Shown here piece after piece: positions 1 through 5,981 of a DNA stretch of 18,334 nucleotides. Each line of letters starts with the position of its first letter. Position 1 is the stretch's first letter. Location: positions 1 to 18,334 of the forward strand of contig PEVZ01000018.1 of NCBI GenBank assembly GCA_002779665.1, in the 5' to 3' direction. The position numbers and the translations under genes were made by a program. The notes below the pieces were generated by a model. It had not been told where the DNA came from and made no database searches. It worked only from the letters and a program-made list of their open reading frames with translations. The DNA comes from Candidatus Roizmanbacteria bacterium CG06_land_8_20_14_3_00_34_14 (GTDB lineage Bacteria; Patescibacteriota; Microgenomatia; UBA1406; GWC2-37-13).

Positions 1-30
1 CAAGACTCCTTCTTGTTTTTTTATTTTTTT
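1..30 (+). terminator. Intrinsic terminator of an upstream gene (cut by window edge)
   Basis: CAAGA (1-5) can pair with TCTTG (11-15) around a 5-base loop. A T-tract of seven T, one A and seven T follows (16-30). This is the layout of a Rho-independent terminator for a transcript entering from the left. The stem may continue to the left of the window, so its full strength cannot be judged. It would separate tuf from whatever lies upstream. Confidence 0.5.
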
Positions 31-40
31 CCGTTATAAT
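13..40 (+). promoter_or_regulatory. Probable sigma-70-type promoter for tuf
   Basis: TATAAT (35-40) is a perfect -10 box. TTGTTT (13-18) is a fair -35 box at a 16-base spacing. Transcription would start near position 47, giving a leader of about 40 bases before the tuf ATG. The -35 box overlaps the T-tract of the preceding terminator. A second TATAAT at 78-83 is too close to the ATG and has no partner at the right distance. Confidence 0.55.
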
Positions 41-86
41 AAGGAAGGCTTGTTAATTATTTATTATTAATTTATTTTATAATCAT

Positions 87-1271
87 ATGGCAGACGGAGT
101 ATTTTCGAGGTCAAAACCTCATTTAAATATTGGTACAATTGGTCACGTTGATCATGGAAAGACAACTTTAACTTCAGCAATTCACTATTATTTATCAAAA
201 ACAGGTAAAGCAAAGTTCTTAAAATATGAAGATATTGATAAAGCTCCAGAGGAAAAAGCCAGAGGAGTGACGATTAATCTTCACCATTCAGAATACGAGA
301 CAGACAAAAGGCACTATGCTCACATTGATGCACCAGGACACGCTGATTATATTAAGAATATGATTACCGGTGCCGCTCAGATGGATGGAGCAATCTTAGT
401 TGTTTCAGCTCAAGATGGCCCAATGCCTCAAACAAGAGAACATATTTTGCTTGCAAGTCAAGTAAATGTTCCGGCTATCATAGTTTTCTTAAACAAATGT
501 GATATGGTCGATGATAAGGAGATATTGGATTTAATCGAAATGGAAGTAAGGGATTTGTTAACTAAATATAAATTTCCAGGAGACAAAATTCCTGTTATTA
601 GAGGCTCTGCCATAAAAGCATTAGCTGATGATCCAGAAGGATTAAAAGCGATTGAACTTCTAATGAAGACAGTCGATGAATATATCCCAGATCCGGTGAG
701 ACCTGTTGATAAACCTTTCCTTATGCCGATTGAGGATGTCTTTACAATCTCAGGAAGAGGTACAGTCGTCACAGGTAGAGTTGAAAGAGGTATTGCCAAA
801 GTAAATGAAGAAATGGAAATAGTCGGAATTAAAGATATAAGGAAGACCGTCATTACCGGTGTCGAAATGTTCAAAAAGACACTTGATGAGGCAAGAGCCG
901 GAGATAACGTCGGTTTGTTACTTCGAGGAATAGAAAAGGAGGATGTGGTTCGTGGACAAGTAATTGCCAAACCAGGTTCAATCAAACCTCATACAGAATT
1001 TGATGCCGAACTTTATATTCTAACTAAAGACGAAGGTGGACGACACACACCATTCTTTAAAGGATATAGACCACAATTTTATTTCAAAACCACAGATATT
1101 ACCGGAGAAGTAGAATTGCCAGCCGGTGTTGAAATGGTTATGCCGGGAGACAATGTCAAAATCAAAGGAAAATTAATCTATCCAGTCGCCATGGAAGAAG
1201 GTCTGAAATTTGCAGTCCGAGAAGGTGGACACACAGTTGGAGCTGGAGTAGTTACTAAAATCATTAAATAA
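87..1271 (+). CDS. tuf: Elongation factor Tu
   Basis: EF-Tu is the cytoplasmic GTPase that carries aminoacyl-tRNA to the ribosomal A site. At 394 residues it has normal bacterial length. The G domain shows the P-loop GHVDHGKT (19-26), the switch I RGVTIN with Thr62, DAPGH (81-85), NKCD (136-139) and a GSA motif (173-175). Beta-barrel domains 2 and 3 follow, including the segment TGRVERG. The G3 motif reads DAPGH where most bacteria have DCPGH. It starts at the only reasonable ATG, with no Shine-Dalgarno sequence. It has its own promoter and is followed by a perfect palindrome before rpsJ. The tuf-rpsJ order is a common bacterial arrangement, but fusA, rpsG and rpsL are not seen directly upstream. 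Confidence 0.98.
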   Translation: MADGVFSRSKPHLNIGTIGHVDHGKTTLTSAIHYYLSKTGKAKFLKYEDIDKAPEEKARGVTINLHHSEYETDKRHYAHIDAPGHADYIKNMITGAAQMDGAILVVSAQDGPMPQTREHILLASQVNVPAIIVFLNKCDMVDDKEILDLIEMEVRDLLTKYKFPGDKIPVIRGSAIKALADDPEGLKAIELLMKTVDEYIPDPVRPVDKPFLMPIEDVFTISGRGTVVTGRVERGIAKVNEEMEIVGIKDIRKTVITGVEMFKKTLDEARAGDNVGLLLRGIEKEDVVRGQVIAKPGSIKPHTEFDAELYILTKDEGGRHTPFFKGYRPQFYFKTTDITGEVELPAGVEMVMPGDNVKIKGKLIYPVAMEEGLKFAVREGGHTVGAGVVTKIIK

Positions 1272-1288
1272 TTATAAACGTAATTAAC

Positions 1289-1323
1289 GTAGGGAACAAA
1301 AATTTTTGTTCCCTACAATTTTC
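1289..1323 (+). terminator. 28-bp perfect palindrome between tuf and rpsJ, possible (partial) terminator
   Basis: GTAGGGAACAAAAA (1289-1302) is immediately followed by its exact reverse complement (1303-1316), giving a 28-bp perfect inverted repeat. The GGGAAC/GTTCCC part forms a firm hairpin stem. Only a short T-tract (ATTTT, 1319-1323) follows, so termination may be incomplete and some transcripts could read on into rpsJ. It could also act as a 3'-end stabiliser for tuf mRNA. No convincing separate rpsJ promoter is visible, which favours partial read-through. Confidence 0.55.
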
Positions 1324-1334
1324 CGCACCTTAAT

Positions 1335-1643
1335 ATGCCGAAAGGAAGAATCAGAATTAGGCTTAAGTCGTATGATCATCGTCTGATTGATGAAACGTGT
1401 CAAAAAATAGTTGATACCACAATTAGAACTGGCGCCAACGTAGTTGGACCAATTCCATTACCTACAAGAAATGAAATTTTTGTAGTGGATAAAGCCTCTT
1501 TTATTGATAAAAATGCTCGAGAACACTTTGGTTTAAAAACTCACAAGAGAATGATCGATATTATGAATCCTACAAACCAAACAATTGATTCTTTGATGCA
1601 TCTTGAGCTTCCTGCCGGTGTTGAAGTAGAAGTAAAAATGTAA
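1335..1643 (+). CDS. rpsJ: 30S ribosomal protein S10 (uS10)
   Basis: uS10 is a 30S head protein that also takes part in Nus-factor antitermination (as NusE). At 102 residues it has standard length. Recognisable segments are the opening RIRLKSYDHRLID, the loop VVGPIPLPTRNE, and the AREHFGLKTHKR region that corresponds to the family's REHFE..THKR signature. The start lies in a TAATATG context without Shine-Dalgarno. It is separated from rplC by about 140 bases holding a new promoter and leader. It may therefore be transcribed mainly with tuf rather than with the S10 block it normally heads. A weak ACCGA/TCGGT hairpin (1643-1659) overlaps its stop codon. Confidence 0.97.
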   Translation: MPKGRIRIRLKSYDHRLIDETCQKIVDTTIRTGANVVGPIPLPTRNEIFVVDKASFIDKNAREHFGLKTHKRMIDIMNPTNQTIDSLMHLELPAGVEVEVKM

Positions 1644-1672
1644 CCGAATCAGACTCGGTCAATAAATTCTGC

Positions 1673-1701
1673 TTGAAGATTTTGAATTATTATTATATAA
1701 T
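1673..1701 (+). promoter_or_regulatory. Strong sigma-70-type promoter for the rplC-onward operon
   Basis: TTGAAG (1673-1678) and TATAAT (1696-1701) are separated by exactly 17 bases, the best-placed promoter in the window. The start point would fall near 1708. It lies between rpsJ and rplC, so the long ribosomal operon appears to start at rplC here. Confidence 0.7.
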
Positions 1702-1710
1702 ACAATTTAC

Positions 1711-1773
1711 ATGTTAAATATCCTTTTGGGAAGTCAAACTTCCCTTTGGTTCGGGAACGAAGGATTTTTTTTT
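1711..1773 (+). promoter_or_regulatory. Structured leader with terminator-like hairpin and T-tract (candidate attenuator) upstream of rplC
   Basis: Just downstream of the promoter are competing RNA structures. Hairpin A is GGGAAG (1728-1733) with CTTCCC (1739-1744). Hairpin B pairs CCTTTG (1743-1748) with CGAAGG (1758-1763, one G-U pair), extended by TT/AA around a CGGG loop with one bulged G, and is followed by nine T (1765-1773). A and B share bases 1743-1744, so their full forms exclude each other. An alternative outer stem pairs ATCCTT (1720-1725) with AAGGAT (1760-1765) and would enclose hairpin A plus a small TTCG/CGAA hairpin with a GGAA loop. A terminator so soon after a promoter suggests attenuation. 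Function is inferred. Confidence 0.5.
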
Positions 1774-1836
1774 GACACTATATATTATGGTAGCATTTCT
1801 TTTAGGGAAAAAATCGATTTCATCCCAACAATTTGA
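1711..1836 (+). other. Possible leaderless leader ORF (41 codons) overlapping the rplC start
   Basis: An ATG at 1711 lies only about 10 bases past the -10 box, almost at the predicted transcription start. It opens a 41-residue frame (beginning MLNILLGSQTSLWF) that runs through the terminator-like hairpin and T-tract. It ends at TGA 1834-1836, about 50 bases inside rplC in another frame. A ribosome on it would disrupt the hairpins. No homology is recognised and it may be a chance frame, so it is listed as a candidate only. Confidence 0.22.
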
Positions 1837-2458
1837 TAAAAGCGGAGACAGAATCCCTACCACCTTCATAGATACAACTTCATGTCATTTAGTAAGCGTC
1901 GCGACTCCTGAAAAAAGAGGCTATTTTTCGCTTAAACTTGGGTTTTGTCAAGCTAAAAATATTAAAAAACCTGTTAAAGGTGAATTAGAAAAGGCGGGGA
2001 TAAAGACCCCGCTTCGTTTTTTAAGGGAATTCAGACTTGAGGACTATAAAGAAAAAACTGTTTTAATTAAAGAAGGAGAGAAGGATGGTATTCAAATCGG
2101 AGAAACCAAAGTTTTTTTTGGCGACGTTATTAATCCGACTCTTTTTTTAAAAAGTGGTGATTTGATTACTGTCACCGGGACATCAAAAGGAAAAGGATTT
2201 CAGGGAGGAGTTAAACGTCATGGTTTTAAAGGTAGATCACATACTCACGGAGCCTCGAGAGATGAAAGAGCCCCGGGATCAATTGGAATGACAACAACCC
2301 CAGGCAGGGTTTTTAAAGGAAAAAGAATGGCCGGTCGGATGGGAAATGATAGAGTAACGATTAAGAATCTTGAAGTCATTGAAGTTAAAGAAAATGGAAT
2401 ATTGATTAAAGGTTTAGTTGCTGGTGCAAAGGGTGGATTATTGGAGGTTAGGGGTTAA
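1787..2458 (+). CDS. rplC: 50S ribosomal protein L3 (uL3)
   Basis: uL3 is an early-assembling 50S protein that reaches towards the peptidyl transferase centre. The ATG at 1787 gives 223 residues beginning MVAFLLGKK, which matches the family start (GLLGKK). The longer frame from TTG 1772 would begin inside a T-tract and adds nothing conserved. The core TVTGTSKGKGFQGGVKRHGF, then APGSIGMTTTPGRVFKGKRM, is diagnostic. The position equivalent to the glutamine methylated in E. coli L3 (GSIGQ) is Met168 here. The coding region contains a GC-rich terminator-like hairpin around codons 70-79. It is the first gene of the main operon and ends in a 7-bp tandem repeat that runs into the rplD leader. Confidence 0.97.
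   Translation: MVAFLLGKKSISSQQFDKSGDRIPTTFIDTTSCHLVSVATPEKRGYFSLKLGFCQAKNIKKPVKGELEKAGIKTPLRFLREFRLEDYKEKTVLIKEGEKDGIQIGETKVFFGDVINPTLFLKSGDLITVTGTSKGKGFQGGVKRHGFKGRSHTHGASRDERAPGSIGMTTTPGRVFKGKRMAGRMGNDRVTIKNLEVIEVKENGILIKGLVAGAKGGLLEVRG
1992..2022 (+). promoter_or_regulatory. GC-rich hairpin plus T6 inside rplC (terminator-like)
   Basis: GCGGGG (1994-1999) pairs perfectly with CCCCGC (2007-2012) around a 7-base loop, extended by G-U and A-T pairs to 1992/2014. CG and then six T (2017-2022) follow. It has the full shape of an intrinsic terminator but lies in a conserved part of the L3 reading frame (AGIKTPLRFL). Codons such as GCG, GGG and CCG stand out in this AT-rich DNA. It could stop transcription when rplC is not being translated. 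That role is inferred. Confidence 0.45.
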
Positions 2459-2474
2459 GTGTTAGGAGTTAGGT
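2447..2474 (+). repeat. Four 7-bp tandem repeats (GTTAGGN type) across the rplC stop
   Basis: GTTAGGG, GTTAAGT, GTTAGGA and GTTAGGT lie head to tail at exact 7-base steps from 2447. The first two include the last codons and TAA stop of rplC, and the rest form the rplC-rplD spacer. The AGGTGG at 2471-2476 lies eight bases before the rplD ATG, so the repeat supplies one of the few Shine-Dalgarno-like sequences in the window. Confidence 0.6.
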
Positions 2475-2484
2475 GGTAAATAAT

Positions 2485-3147
2485 ATGGTTATAACAAAAA
2501 AAACAGAAAAAAAATCTAAATTATCATTGTCAATCTATGGTATTGATGGAAAAGAGCAAAAAACGATTGAACTTCCAAAAGAAGTATTCGCTGTTACTCC
2601 AAATAAAAGTCTAATAACACAGGCAATAAGAGTTTATTTAGTTAATCAAAGACAAGGTAATGTAAAAGTAAAAACACGAAGTGAAGTAATCGGATCAACA
2701 AGAAAAATTTATCGACAAAAAGGAACTGGAAAGGCAAGGCATGGAGCTATAAAAGCCCCAATTTTTGTTGGAGGAGGAGTAGCTCACGGTCCAAAACAAA
2801 AAGATTATAATTTGAAATTCAACAAAAAAGAGAAAAAAATAGCATTGTATGGTGCCCTTTCAACAAAGTTAAAGGAAAATAAAATATTTGGACTTGAAGA
2901 AAAAGCATTGACGATGAAACCGAAAACTAAAACAGTCTCAAATTTTTTAAGTGAATTAAAATTAATAGGGAAAAACAACCTTATGATCTTAAAAAAATTG
3001 GAGACGAATAATTTAGTTTTAGCAATGAGAAATATTCCAAATATCTCTTTTGTTGATGTAAATTCTTTAAATCCTTATTTAGTATTAAAAAGTAGTAGTC
3101 TGATTTTTGTAGAAAATGCCTTAGAAGTTTTTAAAATTAAAAAATGA
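2485..3147 (+). CDS. rplD: 50S ribosomal protein L4 (uL4)
   Basis: uL4 lines the peptide exit tunnel with its long loop and, in gammaproteobacteria, represses its own S10 operon. The diagnostic central loop is present as RSEVIGSTRKIYRQKGTG followed by KARHGAIKAPIFVGGGVAHGP. ATG 2485 is chosen over an in-frame GTG at 2473, because an AGGTGG lies eight bases before the ATG and the GTG has no support. This gives 220 residues with a lysine-rich N-terminus. The C-terminal globular part (VVSNFLSELKL, then NIPNISFVDVNSLNPYLVL) fits the family. The stop overlaps the rplW start as ATGA, implying translational coupling. Being just downstream of the leader structure, L4 is a natural candidate regulator, but no binding evidence is visible. 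Confidence 0.96.
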   Translation: MVITKKTEKKSKLSLSIYGIDGKEQKTIELPKEVFAVTPNKSLITQAIRVYLVNQRQGNVKVKTRSEVIGSTRKIYRQKGTGKARHGAIKAPIFVGGGVAHGPKQKDYNLKFNKKEKKIALYGALSTKLKENKIFGLEEKALTMKPKTKTVSNFLSELKLIGKNNLMILKKLETNNLVLAMRNIPNISFVDVNSLNPYLVLKSSSLIFVENALEVFKIKK

Positions 3148-3431
3148 TAATAAATAAAATTTTAATTAAACCAATTCTTACTGAAAAAGCTACAAACTTG
3201 GTTCAAAGTAAAGTCTATATGTTTGAAGTTGATTTAAAAGCAAATAAGAATCAAGTAAAAAATGCGTTAGAGACTCTTTATAAAGTAAAAACCGGCGAAG
3301 TTAAAATGATGATTAGAAAGGGTAAGGAAAAAAAAGTAGGCAAAAAAGGATTACTAAAAAAAACATCGAACCGAAAAATTGCTTTTATTAAATTAAAGGA
3401 AGGTAAAATTGATTTATTTCCACAAAAATAA
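3144..3431 (+). CDS. rplW: 50S ribosomal protein L23 (uL23)
   Basis: uL23 sits beside the tunnel exit and is the docking site for trigger factor and SRP in bacteria. At 95 residues it has normal length. The N-terminal ILIKPILTEKATNLVQSKVYMFEV segment contains the family hallmark PI(L/V)TEK, and KANKNQVKNALETLYKVKTGEV is the usual helix that follows. The basic loop (residues about 56-75, RKGKEKKVGKKG) matches the extended loop that enters the ribosome. The ATG overlaps the rplD stop by four bases (ATGA). Three bases separate its stop from rplB. Confidence 0.96.
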   Translation: MIINKILIKPILTEKATNLVQSKVYMFEVDLKANKNQVKNALETLYKVKTGEVKMMIRKGKEKKVGKKGLLKKTSNRKIAFIKLKEGKIDLFPQK

Positions 3432-3433
3432 TT

Positions 3434-4210
3434 ATGAATAAAAGATTATTATCAAAAAAAGTTAAACCGGTAAAAAATTTACTGACAATTTTAAAAAAAA
3501 GATCCGGTCGGGACAATAGTGGTCAGATATCAGTACGCCATCAAGGAGGAAGACAAAAAAGATTTTATCGAGTAATTGATTTTAAACGAGATAAAAGAGA
3601 CGTTGAAGCTGAAGTAATCAGGATCGAAAGAGACCCAAACAGAAATGTTTTTATTGCCTTAGTTAAATATAAGGACAATGAAATGAGATATATCCTTTGT
3701 CCAAATAAATTGGAAATAGGCGATAAAATTAATGCCAGTGAAAATACAGAAATTAAAATTGGAAATGCTTTAGCCTTAAAAAATATTCCAATCGGAACTT
3801 TAGTTCATAATGTTGAGCTATACATTGGAAAAGGCGGGCAGATGATACGAAGTGCCGGAACTGCCGCAGAAGTTATAGCGAAGGAAGATAAATATGTACA
3901 TCTTAAGTTGCCTTCAGGAGCGGTGCAAAGATTTTTTAAAGATTGTTTTGCAACAGTCGGACAGCTTGGAAACATAGAATTTAAAGATGAAATAATTGGC
4001 AGTGCCGGACGAAAAAGATTAATGGGTATTAGGCCTACTGTTCGCGGAACAGCTCAAAATCCAAGAAGTCACCCACACGGTGGAGGAGAAGGAAGGTCGG
4101 GCGAAGGAATGCATCCAAAAACTCCTTGGGGTAAGTCAGCTCGAGGAACAAGGACAAGAAATAAAAACAAATGGAGTAAATCATTAGTTATAAAAAGACG
4201 TAGAAAATAA
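3434..4210 (+). CDS. rplB: 50S ribosomal protein L2 (uL2), shortened N-terminus
   Basis: uL2 binds 23S rRNA near the peptidyl transferase centre and supports subunit joining. The C-terminal signature HPHGGGEGR (213-221) holds the conserved histidine. RHQGGRQKRFYRVIDFKR (35-52) and RSAGTAAEV (139-147) are typical. The protein has 258 residues, against about 275 in most bacteria. The missing part is at the N-terminus, where the usual KPT.PGRR stretch is replaced by a short basic segment before the LTILKKRSGRDN region. No upstream in-frame start restores it, since the rplW stop lies three bases before the ATG. The start is in a TAATTATG context without Shine-Dalgarno. The gene is followed directly by rplV, whereas rpsS would be expected next. 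Confidence 0.97.
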   Translation: MNKRLLSKKVKPVKNLLTILKKRSGRDNSGQISVRHQGGRQKRFYRVIDFKRDKRDVEAEVIRIERDPNRNVFIALVKYKDNEMRYILCPNKLEIGDKINASENTEIKIGNALALKNIPIGTLVHNVELYIGKGGQMIRSAGTAAEVIAKEDKYVHLKLPSGAVQRFFKDCFATVGQLGNIEFKDEIIGSAGRKRLMGIRPTVRGTAQNPRSHPHGGGEGRSGEGMHPKTPWGKSARGTRTRNKNKWSKSLVIKRRRK

Positions 4211-4212
4211 TT

Positions 4213-4728
4213 ATGGAAGCTAAAGCGTATTTTATTAATCTCAGGGTTTCACCTAAAAAAGCCCGTTTTTATTTACCGGCAATAAAAAAAATGAAGCCGG
4301 CTGAAAGTTTGGAATTTCTTATGTATGAAAGTACAGACGCAGCAGTTATCCTTTATAAAGCCATTAAGTCAGCAATTAGCAGCGCAAAGCAGATATTGAA
4401 AGTAGAAGATAATCTGTTAAACTTTAAACTTCTAAGCGTTGAACAAGGACAAAAATTAAAAAGATATAGACCAGGATCAAGAGGTAATGCCAAGCCAATT
4501 AATCGGAGAATGAGCCACATTAAGATAATTTTAGAAGCTATTAAGACACCGGTTAAACCAGTCAAGTCGGTTAAATCGGTCAAGTCAGTTAAATCGGTTA
4601 AACCAGTCAAGTCGGTTAAATCGGTTGAATCGGTTGAATCAGTCAAGTCAGTTGAATCAGTTAAATCGGTTAAACCAGTCAAGTCGGTTAAATCGGAGAA
4701 GAAAGTTAAAAAATTATTTAATAAATAA
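4213..4728 (+). CDS. rplV: 50S ribosomal protein L22 (uL22) with repetitive Val-Lys-Ser tail
   Basis: uL22 has a globular part at the tunnel exit and a hairpin lining the tunnel. Residues 1-112 form the ordinary protein: RVSPKKAR near the start, then the tunnel-loop region GQKLKRYRPGSRGNAKPINRR and the MSHIKIILE strand. Residues 114-161 are an added tail of 16 triplets, mostly VKS with VKP and VES variants, encoded by a 9-bp tandem repeat. A basic end (EKKVKKLFNK) closes the tail. Total length is 171, against about 110 in most bacteria. The tail is probably disordered and positively charged. The stop is immediately followed by the rpsC ATG with no gap. Confidence 0.95.
   Translation: MEAKAYFINLRVSPKKARFYLPAIKKMKPAESLEFLMYESTDAAVILYKAIKSAISSAKQILKVEDNLLNFKLLSVEQGQKLKRYRPGSRGNAKPINRRMSHIKIILEAIKTPVKPVKSVKSVKSVKSVKPVKSVKSVESVESVKSVESVKSVKPVKSVKSEKKVKKLFNK
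4552..4695 (+). repeat. 9-bp coding minisatellite, 16 copies, in rplV
   Basis: There are sixteen consecutive 9-bp units of the form GTYRARYCR, in frame and encoding VKS, VKP or VES. Units alternate between GTCAAGTCG/A and GTTAAATCG types. A higher-order 27-bp block starting GTTAAACCA recurs at 4552, 4597 and 4669, so growth occurred by duplicating multi-unit blocks. Copy number is likely to vary between strains and to challenge short-read assembly. Confidence 0.9.
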
Positions 4729-5370
4729 ATGGGACAAAAAGTTCATCCAAGAGGTTTGAGACTTGGAATAATATATAATTGGAATTCAAGATGGTTCTTT
4801 TCTAATAAAAGAACCTTTAAGGATTCTTTGATATCTGACTTAAAAATAAGAAAAGTGTTAATGAATAAATTGGCTTTTTCTTCAGTGACTCAGATTGATA
4901 TAGAGCGAGCAATCAATAGAATTACCTTAATAATTCATGCAGTTAAAGTTGGAATGATAATTGGTCGGGGTGGAAAAGGGTTAGAAGAAATAAAACAGTT
5001 TGTCCTCGATAATTTGAGAAAAGGGGAAAAAGTAAAAGAATTAAAGATTGATATTAAAATTGAACCGGTTAAACAACCATTTCTTAATTCCTATTACGTA
5101 GCTCAATTAGTTGCCGAAAAATTAGTAAAAAATTTTCCACATCGTTCCACTGTTCATAATGCTATGAACAAGGTGATGGAGGCGGGTGCAAAAGGAGTTA
5201 AGATTCAACTTGGAGGAAGAGTTGGTGGAGCTGAAATATCAAGACGAGAAAAATATTTTCTTGGATCAGTTCCAACATCAACAATTAGAGAAGATGTTGA
5301 TTTAGCCAGGTACCCAGCTTTAACAAGATCAGGATACGTAGGAGTTAAAGTGTGGATTTGTAAAAAATAA
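4729..5370 (+). CDS. rpsC: 30S ribosomal protein S3 (uS3)
   Basis: uS3 is a 30S head protein at the mRNA entry tunnel. The start MGQKVHPRGLRLGI is diagnostic. A type II KH domain is centred on VGMIIGRGGKGLEEI (74-88), where the second glycine loop reads GRGG. The C-terminal domain carries GAKGVKIQLGGRVGGAEISRREKYFLGSVP, the usual rRNA/mRNA-contacting region. At 213 residues it is at the short end of the family, without an extended C-terminal tail. Translation probably depends on ribosomes finishing rplV, whose stop directly abuts the ATG. Confidence 0.97.
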   Translation: MGQKVHPRGLRLGIIYNWNSRWFFSNKRTFKDSLISDLKIRKVLMNKLAFSSVTQIDIERAINRITLIIHAVKVGMIIGRGGKGLEEIKQFVLDNLRKGEKVKELKIDIKIEPVKQPFLNSYYVAQLVAEKLVKNFPHRSTVHNAMNKVMEAGAKGVKIQLGGRVGGAEISRREKYFLGSVPTSTIREDVDLARYPALTRSGYVGVKVWICKK

Positions 5371-5371
5371 T

Positions 5372-5782
5372 ATGTTATCCCCAAAAAGACAAAAATATCG
5401 AAAACAATTCAGAGGGACATTTCGTAAAATTGCCGTTAAAGGTGACAGGTTAAACTTTGGCTTTTATGGTTTGAAGGCAATGAAAAGTGCTTGGATAAAA
5501 GATAGGGAAATTGAGTCGGCAAGAGTTATTTTTGCAAGAGGCACAAGAAAAAGCGGTAAGTATTGGTTTAGAATTTTTCCTGATAAGCCATTTACTAAAA
5601 AGCCTCCAGAAGTGACAATGGGTTCCGGAAAAGGAGACGTAGCATATTTTGTTGCCAGTGTCACACCGGGAAGAATATTATTTGAATTAGATGGATTATC
5701 AAAAGAAGAATCAATGGATGTGTTAAATAGTGTTGCGTCAAAATTATCTGTTAAAACAAAAATTGTAAGTAAGGAAATATAA
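5372..5782 (+). CDS. rplP: 50S ribosomal protein L16 (uL16)
   Basis: uL16 is a late-assembly 50S protein next to the A-site tRNA elbow. The start MLSPKRQKYRKQFRG, the middle FGFYGLKAMKSAWI and the FRIFPDKPFTKKPPEVTMGSGKG stretch match the family closely. At 136 residues it has normal length. The start follows the rpsC stop by one base (TAATATG) and has no Shine-Dalgarno, so translation is probably by re-initiation or by an AU-rich start context. Confidence 0.97.
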   Translation: MLSPKRQKYRKQFRGTFRKIAVKGDRLNFGFYGLKAMKSAWIKDREIESARVIFARGTRKSGKYWFRIFPDKPFTKKPPEVTMGSGKGDVAYFVASVTPGRILFELDGLSKEESMDVLNSVASKLSVKTKIVSKEI

Positions 5783-5783
5783 T

Positions 5784-5981
5784 ATGAGAAAAAATACAAA
5801 ATTGTACAATGAAAAATCAAGCAAGGAACTTGAGAAAGAGGCGACTGGAATCAGGGAAGAAATAGCAAAGATGAAGTTGTCTTTTAAAAGTAATCCTCCT
5901 AAAGATACAAATATATTAACCAAAAAAAGAAAACAATTAGCAGTTTTATTAACAGTATTGTCAGGAAAAAAACAAGTATGA
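5784..5981 (+). CDS. rpmC: 50S ribosomal protein L29 (uL29)
   Basis: uL29 is a small two-helix protein near the tunnel exit, adjacent to L23. At 65 residues it shows the [23 protein letters not shown] helix, followed by a second helix with [15 protein letters not shown], the usual antiparallel pair. Its position between L16 and S17 is canonical and supports the call. It begins one base after the rplP stop (TAATATG). Its TGA overlaps the rpsQ ATG by four bases. Confidence 0.93.
   Translation: MRKNTKLYNEKSSKELEKEATGIREEIAKMKLSFKSNPPKDTNILTKKRKQLAVLLTVLSGKKQV

Noticed and set aside
78..83. TATAAT just before the tuf ATG as a promoter
   Set aside because: Its only -35-like partner (TTGTTA, 50-55) is 22 bases away, and transcription would start after the ATG.
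458..985. 175-codon minus-strand frame inside tuf
   Set aside because: It is a shadow of the EF-Tu coding sequence; it has no recognisable domain and lies in a fully conserved gene.
1643..1659. ACCGA/TCGGT hairpin after rpsJ as a terminator
   Set aside because: It has only five pairs and no T-tract.
1772..1786. TTG start for rplC
   Set aside because: It begins in the T-tract, and L3 homology begins at the ATG at 1787.
2473..2484. GTG start for rplD
   Set aside because: The ATG at 2485 has an AGGTGG at proper spacing; the GTG has none and adds only four residues.
4353..4682. Minus-strand open frame with Thr-Asp-Leu repeats opposite rplV
   Set aside because: It is the mirror of the 9-bp coding repeat; the + strand frame is L22 and the minus frame has no start signal or family resemblance.
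4552..4695. CRISPR array
   Set aside because: Units are 9 bp, contiguous, in frame and without spacers; no cas genes are nearby.
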